Positions 57,660 to 64,000 of a DNA stretch of 64,000 nt are shown piece after piece. How positions within the stretch are numbered: position 1 is the stretch's first letter; each line of letters opens with the position of its first letter. A program made the translations under genes and the position numbers. The notes under the pieces were generated by a model, which was not told the DNA's origin, did not search any database, and saw only the letters and a list, made by a program, of their open reading frames with translations. Origin of the DNA: Chrysogorgia sp. JL179-B06. Lineage: Eukaryota; Cnidaria; Anthozoa; Scleralcyonacea; Chrysogorgiidae. The DNA lies in the NCBI GenBank assembly GCA_035772405.1, contig JAYKKM010000382.1:963501-1027500 (forward strand), given 5' to 3'.

Positions 57660-59315
57660 TTAAGGGGGGAGTTAACCTAAACTTTGACTCAAATGGTAAT
57701 TTTCTTTTTTTTGAAGAATTAAAATATTTGAAGCCTACTTAATTATCTCTATTGCATTTTATTTGTGAAGCGTTCGAAAAAATCCAGTTTTCTCCTTGAT
57801 TTCCTCAGTGTTTAGATAAACCGCGTGGGAAAAGTACTGGGAACGAGGTTGTTGTTTGGTCACTAGAGCGTAATGGCTTCTCGTGGCAGGACGTATTTGT
57901 ACGTTTCTGTTGTGTGAAAGCCTGAAAGGACTTAACTATCGGTAACCAGCTGGGTAAAGACATCATAAAGTTTCGTGATCCCGATCCTTTTCACACGAAG
58001 AACTGTGTGATATAAGTACTGCGCGATTCGTGTCGTCTTTTCCTTTTCGTTGGAGACACTCGGTCGTGGCAATATTGGGAGGCTGGTTTTAAGTCCGTCT
58101 CGGGGCAAGTAAAAATGTGTAAATTTGACTTCATATATGTGAAATAGATGCATTGAAGTATGGCTCTAGTATTTCGAAATGTTTGAATGGTGACTTGCGT
58201 CGAGACGTGATATAGGTTTGCTGTTTTGTAGGACGGTTGGTTGGGTGCTGTCCAATTTTCCAAATATATCCCATAATGCACTAGGGTCGTAATGGCAATT
58301 GAAAAGCAGGTCGTGTCCCTCCTGGAAATCTCACTCACAGGCTATCTCATTCTCTGATTATGAGCATGGTCTAAACTATAGCATAAATAGTCCAAAATAT
58401 CATTGGATCTGTTAATTGTAAACAGTTAGAAGTCTCCTGCTTCATATGTGACTCCCGAAGGGCATCTTCGCGACGAGTTCGCATCAGCTCGATCGCTTGC
58501 CGGCGTTTTTAAGCCATGCCAAATACTATATATAGCGATACTATTCAAAAGCATCGCATTTAATCATGCACTCACTACTGATTTACCATTCCACGCCATT
58601 TCTGAAAGCCCTGTTCGTCTCTTGTATATTGATAAAACATTGACAACATTAAAACAATTCGTATTATGCGTGCGAAAATGAGCCTTCTCCATCTAACATT
58701 AATGTAAGCGGAATGCCATTGCCATTTAGAACCTTTTTAGAACTTTCTATATATATTTTAACTTTATCTCCATTTTTCTCAGAATGTGCTTTCTGCGTGT
58801 TTGAGAAAGAATATCTTGAGAAGAATTTAACCAATTGATTTGAAATTTTCAGTATTAATCCCTTTCAAAGAGTTGTTGGGAAAGAGCATAGAACTTTTTG
58901 GCGTTATTTTTGTATCAAAAGATACTGAGATAAATGTGACCAAAATTAAGGGTAAACATTTACCCAAATTTTAAACAGGCACAGAGAATAAAGTATTTAA
59001 TATTTCAAAAAGTTCTATGCTCATTACCATAAACAACCTTTGTGCCTTAGATCAGTGTGAAAATATTTCAATTCCATGTATTCTACAGCAAGATATCTTT
59101 TCTCAAGTACACTCTGAATGTGTAGAGTATCAGGTTACAATGTTTGATCAGTATCACGTTACAAATTAACTTTATGGAAAACTAATACATGTAGCTACAT
59201 TCTATGACTTATAAGCTTTCCACCGATATATAGTTTTATATGGTTTGCATAAAAGCCCTGGATGGTACAATTCATTGTAAAAAAGTCAGCATTTTTAGGT
59301 GAACTCCCCCCTTAA
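57660..59315. mobile_element. non-autonomous TTAA element, 1.65 kb
   Basis: TTAA plus GGGGGGAGTTAACCTAAA on the left (57660 onward) mirrors TTTAGGTGAACTCCCCCC plus TTAA on the right (59294-59315). TTAA targets occur for Kolobok and piggyBac; the G-rich end suggests Kolobok. An internal inverted pair (AGCATAGAACTTTTTG at 58886 and inverse at 59015) lies near the right end. The 70-115-residue frames at 57932-58338 have no recognised motif. Confidence 0.72.
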
Positions 59316-59745
59316 CTCTTTCCTGTCGGGCTGAAAAACATCCATAATTGAACCACCTCTTTGTTCTATTGATATCTCTGGAAATATCCATAACTGTTGC
59401 GCAAGCTATACATATGCTTTTAAAAGTTGCTTTTAGTAAATATAAATATGCTTTTACTAGTTCTTTTAAATTTCCCGAACAAGACACATTATGTTAATAT
59501 AAATTTAGCATTAATTATCATAAATCAGGTTGAAAAACTTTCATTTTTCTATAAAATGCCATCTTGCACGCATGCGTAGCATCGTGAAAATTCAAAATGT
59601 CAGCAATCGCAGCTAGAGCTTTTTATGAAATCAAATCAATCTTGGCGTGTGAGTGGCTCTCGAGTGCCTGTCGCTTGCACGGAGTTTCAATTTTTAATCT
59701 TGCGTTACCGCGTGCCATGTTTTTCGATTCACGACTTCATCAGTC
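59316..59745. mobile_element. piggyBac-like MITE, copy 3, old and inverted
   Basis: The reverse complement is a diverged version of the 446-bp MITEs at 21.5 and 22.4 kb (shared TTTAAATTTCCCGAACAAGA, TTAATTATCATAAATCAGG, TTGCGTTACCG and others). It shares the TTAA at 59312-59315 with the adjacent element; the other TTAA is at 59746-59749. Confidence 0.85.
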
Positions 59746-59749
59746 TTAA

Positions 59750-60965
59750 AGATTTAATGATATATTTATCAAAATATTCAAGATAAATTGTCCAACGAAG
59801 ATGAGGTTATTTAGGCTCGCTTGTGGCTATTTAAAAAACCGCCAAAACTGTCAATGAGACATGTCCTAAAGCAGAGCGAAAAGAATCTGAATCTGTGTTC
59901 ACAAAAAAATGTTATTTTCGTTGTCTAAAAAACGTTTAAAAGGAGGCGTTTCGGTCAGGATACTGTGACCTTCGTCAGCGAAATACTGATGATTTAAAAA
60001 AAACACTGCTTATGTATTGGCCAAAAATCCCGTGCCCTAAAACAAGAATTAAAGAAGCAACATACAGTAGCCACGCAATCGCAAGGGCAGACAATAATTC
60101 CTTTTTGGCCAAACATTTTTTAGAGACAAAACATAACATATAACCCTATACCGGAAGTTTAAGATTCCGACAACGTTAAATAAATATTATAACTGCTAAT
60201 TTCAACTTAGCTATTCAACATATCTGTGAACTTATGTCATTTTTGCTATTTTTGAAAAAAGCGTCAAACATTGCCAATGAGAGGAGTAAATTGTCAATGA
60301 ACGAAATTGCGTCAAAAATTGTCAAACTAAATTTAGTTTTAATGAAACGCGAGTTCTGAGTAGTTACAAAAGCTTAGGAAAAAACTATGGGTAAATTATT
60401 TAACTTTGGCAAATCGTACTGCCTGGATGTTTGATTTTTGTTAATTTGGCAGGGTTAATTGTTATTTACCCCTCTATTTTTCCCTGAGGTTTTGTACCTC
60501 GCTTTATCTAATTAAACAAACGGAGTTCAGAAATTTGGGTCCTAGAGTATCAAAAACACTGCATCCGAACTGAAGTCAGCCAACGCCCAATTGAATCGCG
60601 ATGACGGTAATAGATAACATCATCATCAATTTTATAAATAGGGATCCTAATCTTACAACGATCATCCATGATGGAGACAATAGATTGGAGTGTCAAAACG
60701 TTGGGTCATGGACCGTAACTTTGTTAATGAACGAATGTTGTAAATGGCTTTGGATATACGCATGCATATTTATAGAACCACCCGAATCACTGACATGCTT
60801 CTGATTTCCTTTGGCTTTTCTTTCTGAATTATTAATGAGTATTCTAATATTATTTATGTAATAGTTCAAACACGAGACGGAGGACTTTCTCAATACAGTA
60901 TTTAAATTTTTAATTGACATATATTTTTTCCCCCTCATCTACAAAGCCCTGCCCCCTTGAATTAA
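59750..60965. other. no gene recognised; hammerhead-like motif at 59941-59980 (minus)
   Basis: On the minus strand 59978-59948 reads CTGACGA, AGGTCA, an 8-nt loop, TGACC, GAAAC. This is the CUGANGA-stem II-GAAA arrangement of hammerhead ribozymes associated with Penelope-like elements. The cleavage-site side could not be paired with confidence. The rest is AT-rich and unassigned. Confidence 0.4.
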
Positions 60966-61241
60966 TTAAAGGAGTACTCTAGTCAAATTGCAAGCGGGGT
61001 TTATATGAAAGATATTACTGACCTTAAACTAGTCCCGAAGTTTCTTTTGTTAAGGAAATATCGCTGCTCAAAATTGGAAATTGAAGGCCGCCATTACATG
61101 TTTACAAGCAGGCGCGGATTGTCAGCGGAGTCCCAAATATGACGTCACTGCGTGACATTGCGAGAACCAGCGAAATTAAAAAAGCTATCTTCTCTTTGTA
61201 TTCGCTTTGCATGCAAATTAGACGTGATAAATATTGATAAA

Positions 61242-61490
61242 ATGCCGCACTGTATGGTGCCAATGTGTTCAAACAATTCGAGAAAGACTAAAGTGATGGG
61301 TATTAGTTACCACAGACTGCCTCGCGGACCGCTCAAGAGCGTTTGGTTGCGAAATGTTCGAAGACAAAATTCGTTCAAACCGGAGCAGTGTTCACTTTGA
61401 ACCCGATTATTTTGAGCCTGCTAGCGAAATATGTGGCCGCAAAAAGCCCAAAACTTTGAAACCTTCTGCAGTGCCAACAATATTTACCTT
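61242..61490 (+). pseudogene. THAP DNA-binding domain of the Kolobok-like transposase
   Basis: Starts MPHCMVPMCSNNSRKTKVMG (C2CH: first Cys pair), then HRLPRGPLKSVWLRNVRRQN. After a one-base shift near 61380 it continues SSVHFEPDYFE (His of C2CH; the preceding Cys is split off by the shift) and LKPSAVPTIF, the THAP closing motif. The stop at 61400 in the first frame disables it. Confidence 0.88.
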
Positions 61491-62289
61491 TGAAAACCCC
61501 AAGAAGAATGCAATACGTGCATCCAGTCGAAGGCATTATTATATTGAAGCATTATTATTATTACTATTATTATTATTATTCAAAATTATTGTGTGAGAAA
61601 AATGATATCCATTGCCATCAGAACAACTTATTATATATTTTGCTGCAGAAATAAGGAATGGACGAATCCTGACTTACTGAACTTTTAATTTTCTTTAAGT
61701 GACTTAGTTGTGATTCAAGTAGCCGATTGTAAATTACCTCTGAGTGAGATTCACAATTGTTTGTTTAGAAAAAATTCATTTAATAAAGTTTCCATTGTTA
61801 TTATTAAGGTAGATTGAAGCATTATTATTATTATTATTATTATTAAGGCAGATTGAAGCTCGTGAGAGTGAGGTAAATATAATTCTAATAAACTATTAGT
61901 ACAAATATATACAAGAATAATAACAGCAAATTTAATTGTTTCTCTGAGGTTACAAATATTTTATTTCATAAGGCAAATTGAAGCTTGTGAGAGTGAGGTA
62001 AATAAATATAAACAGAAACTAACAAAATTAGTACAACACCAAAAATATGAGAAGTAGAAACTCTATAATATTTAATTTGTATTATGACTGCATGTAAAAA
62101 GTTGCAACTTGTGATTTACAGAAGCCAGAAGAAGAGGCATTAGCTATTGAGAAGTTTTACCAATACCAATTCTCGTGAACTGTGAAGAGATTGCTATTCA
62201 ACCTCATTCAACAAACAAAAAATGCTTTAGGTCAGTGGTAACTCAGACTGATAATACTACTTTGAATAAGGGAAGCAATCATGTGTAGC

Positions 62290-62885
62290 ACTCCATCAGC
62301 AAAAAAGGATCTAACAACCAAAAAAGTGCTCTGGAAGATCACACTTATTGTTCAGCCATTCCATCGCAAACAGCAGGCCAAACATCTGAGGTATTGGTTG
62401 TTGACGATGAAAGCAGCGAAGATGAATCAGATGCTAATTTTGATATCCCAACACATGCTATTGCTCCATACAGTAGTGGTGAGAACAATGATACTGATAA
62501 TGAAGAGAACCAGGTCACTGTAACTGAAGAAAAAAGGTTATTGTTTTTGAAAGCCAACTTGTAAAGCTTTTCAGAGTCTGTCAACAATGTGGAGGTATAG
62601 TAACAGCAAAAACAAAACATTTTAGGCTGCGTTTACACAGAGCAAAAGTAATCGGATTCGTAAGGTTTTGTATTCCCATGAGGATGCAAAACAATATGAA
62701 TCCGGTTACTTTTACTCTAGTTAATGAAGACTACCTGCCTTAAATGGCCAACACAACCTGTATATAGTAAATGGAGTAGCTGCTGGTAATTTGTTAATTC
62801 CAGCTACTATTCTGTTTAGTGGCAGTACATATCAAGGCATTAAAACATTTGCCGACTTAACTCATGTTATGGATATTCACGAATA
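62290..62885 (+). pseudogene. Kolobok-like transposase, central fragment
   Basis: The acidic linker VLVVDDESSEDESDANFDIP (from 62397) is followed by VTEEKRLLF / VFESQLVKLFRVCQQCGG (62545-62600, frame change), then WPTQPVYSKW (62747). NGVAAGNLLIPATILFSGST and YQGIKTFADLTHVMDI follow at 62772-62880 in another frame. The AGNLL..ATILFSGS box is characteristic. The DDE catalytic half downstream was not found, and a 79-bp hairpin (62641-62719) interrupts the gene. Confidence 0.8.
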
Positions 62886-63261
62886 GAAATTGAATATCGA
62901 ATATAATCCGCCACAACAAAAGAAATGCATAGCCCCAATTCCAAAACCACCAAAACAAGCTATAATTAACAAACATTTGTGAAGATTTCGCTAATAAAAC
63001 TGAAGATACATGGACATGACTGGTTAGATAAATACTATTTAGTTAATTCTTTACTAGTTTACTCGTCTCCAAGTATTCACAAATACACCTGAAATTATGA
63101 GAGAACAGCTTGTCTGTCTGATGTTTCTTCGACTTGTCCTTGAAATTCATTGAATTCATGACGTGAAGTTGTGAACATCCGAGCGGCGAGCGACGTCAAT
63201 AATTCGTTATTTTGATAGACAAGCACACAATAAATTAACAACAAAAAGACTCGAACTTACC

Positions 63262-63490
63262 AATCCAAGTTGTTCAGTCGAGCAGGAACACTTGGTTCAC
63301 CATTGACATTGTCATCATGATCATGATCATCCTGACTGCCATCTTCGGACTCCGGAATCCCGTCTGGGTTGAAATTGATATTCGTGGATTTGACATAACT
63401 GAACGTTTTCCTCCAACAAGCCATCTAGATCATCCTCTGACGGGTTTGAGTGGCTTGAACTAGAAAAATCTCCCTCAGAATAACTCTCAT
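63262..63490 (-). pseudogene. acidic first exon of a companion gene in the Kolobok-like element
   Basis: The minus strand starts MPDESYSEGDFSSSSHSNPS, EDDLDGLLEEN, shifts frame, and continues INFNPDGIPESEDGSQDDHD and VNGEPSVPARLNNLDW up to a GTAAGT donor. The RLNNLDW end resembles the start of the RxxNxxWCxCGxC module (P2X7-like intracellular domain proteins). That domain itself is not in the window's remaining minus-strand sequence as far as I can see. Confidence 0.5.
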
Positions 63491-63759
63491 CCGGCATCAC
63501 TCATGTTGATAGTACTTTGAGAACAGCGTGGCGCTTGTTGCTTTATCACGCAGTGACGTCATATGCGAGATTCCGCTGACTATCCGAGCCTACTCTAAAA
63601 TGACAACATGGCCGCGTTCAAATCGCCAATTCTCCAATTTTGTGGAGCGATATTTCCTTAACGAAGTCGAATTAACAAAAGAAACTTCTGGACAAGTCTT
63701 AGGCCAGTAATATCTTTCATATAAACCCCACTTGCATTTTGACTGGAGTACTCCTTTAA

Positions 63760-64000
63760 GTTGCTGGTTTAGACTGGGTTTCTAGGTAGGTACATGTGAC
63801 GTAAATGAAGGCAGCGGATTGGCCGAAGTGCTATGAATATCTAATGATGTGTGAGAATATTACTTCAAAGTTATGTTGACTGTCGTTGATTCATCTGTCA
63901 TATTTTCAAATCTGTTCGACACATAATAAAACGCGGATCTGCCTATTCTGGCACCAGATGTTTATTGAGCACTCCGTGTTTAAGTGTAGCATTGTAAGTA
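63760..64000. other. no gene recognised
   Basis: Sequence to the right edge, outside the Kolobok-like element. Contains TACATGTGACGTAAATG and TGTTTATTGAGCACTCCG; nothing assignable. Confidence 0.3.

Larger units (their letters stand above)
60970..63755 (+). mobile_element. Kolobok-like DNA transposon, decayed, 2.79 kb
   Basis: TTAA target duplications at 60966-60969 and 63756-63759. TIRs begin AGGAGTACTC and stay alignable for ~215 bp (AAGCGGGGTTTATATGAAAG, GAAGTTTCTTTTGTTAA, ATATGACGTCACTGCGTGA). Inside are a THAP domain and a transposase fragment on the plus strand and an acidic exon on the minus strand. The TTAA target plus THAP plus this transposase is the Kolobok combination. Confidence 0.88.

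Overview
This window looks like AT-rich metazoan nuclear DNA from an early-branching marine invertebrate (sponge or cnidarian grade; I cannot decide which). The evidence is spliced, mitochondrial-type cytochrome P450 exons, CR1/L2-like retrotransposons with AAT/ATT tails, Crypton, Kolobok, ISL2EU-like and protein-primed polymerase B elements, tRNA-derived SINEs, and long ATT and TA microsatellites. There are no bacterial operons, rRNA genes or CRISPR arrays. Almost all of the window is mobile or formerly mobile DNA. The only host-gene signal is a broken P450 locus at 16.6-27.2 kb.

Layout. 0-1.8 kb: 5' part of a decayed Ty3/gypsy element (minus strand). 1.8-5.7 kb: a composite bounded by ~430-bp inverted repeats that holds two adjacent Crypton-type tyrosine-recombinase elements separated by palindromic hairpins. 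6.3-8.6 kb: a MITE and a 5'-truncated non-LTR retrotransposon. 8.8-14.4 kb: a 5.6-kb terminal-inverted-repeat element with arrays of TCTTGTTTTAAGAA-like repeats and smaller foldbacks inside. 15.4-16.3 kb: a minisatellite. 16.6-27.2 kb: P450 exons on the minus strand in a segmental duplication. The upstream copy is broken by a 4.4-kb CR1/L2-like retroelement, which itself carries two nearly identical TTAA-flanked MITEs. 27.4-28.7 kb: a ~155-bp satellite with an orientation switch. 29.1-31.3 kb: a decayed Polinton/Maverick-type DNA polymerase B.

31.5-43.3 kb: four tandem ~2.65-kb units carrying fragments of a DDE_Tnp_4 (ISL2EU-like) transposase. One unit is interrupted by a 2.46-kb long-TIR element with a 9-bp target duplication (MULE-like), which is itself a nest of foldbacks. 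43.35-44.53 kb: a 1.2-kb foldback. 45-53.3 kb: MITEs, retrotransposon 3' ends, tRNA-SINE dimers, a 156-bp near-perfect hairpin, and an RT with a C-terminal nuclease-like region that contains an in-frame 201-bp duplication. 53.4-57 kb is mostly featureless. 57.66-59.75 kb: two TTAA-target elements that share one TTAA. 60.97-63.76 kb: a Kolobok-like THAP transposon with long TIRs and TTAA target duplications.

The layers give a relative history. The P450 segment duplicated first. A retroelement then landed in an exon of one copy, and TTAA MITEs later landed in that retroelement. The most unusual structure is the Crypton composite (1.8-5.7 kb): tandem recombinase elements with terminal inverted repeats and hairpin spacers, within a larger inverted repeat. 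All domain calls come from reading the translations; no database search was run.
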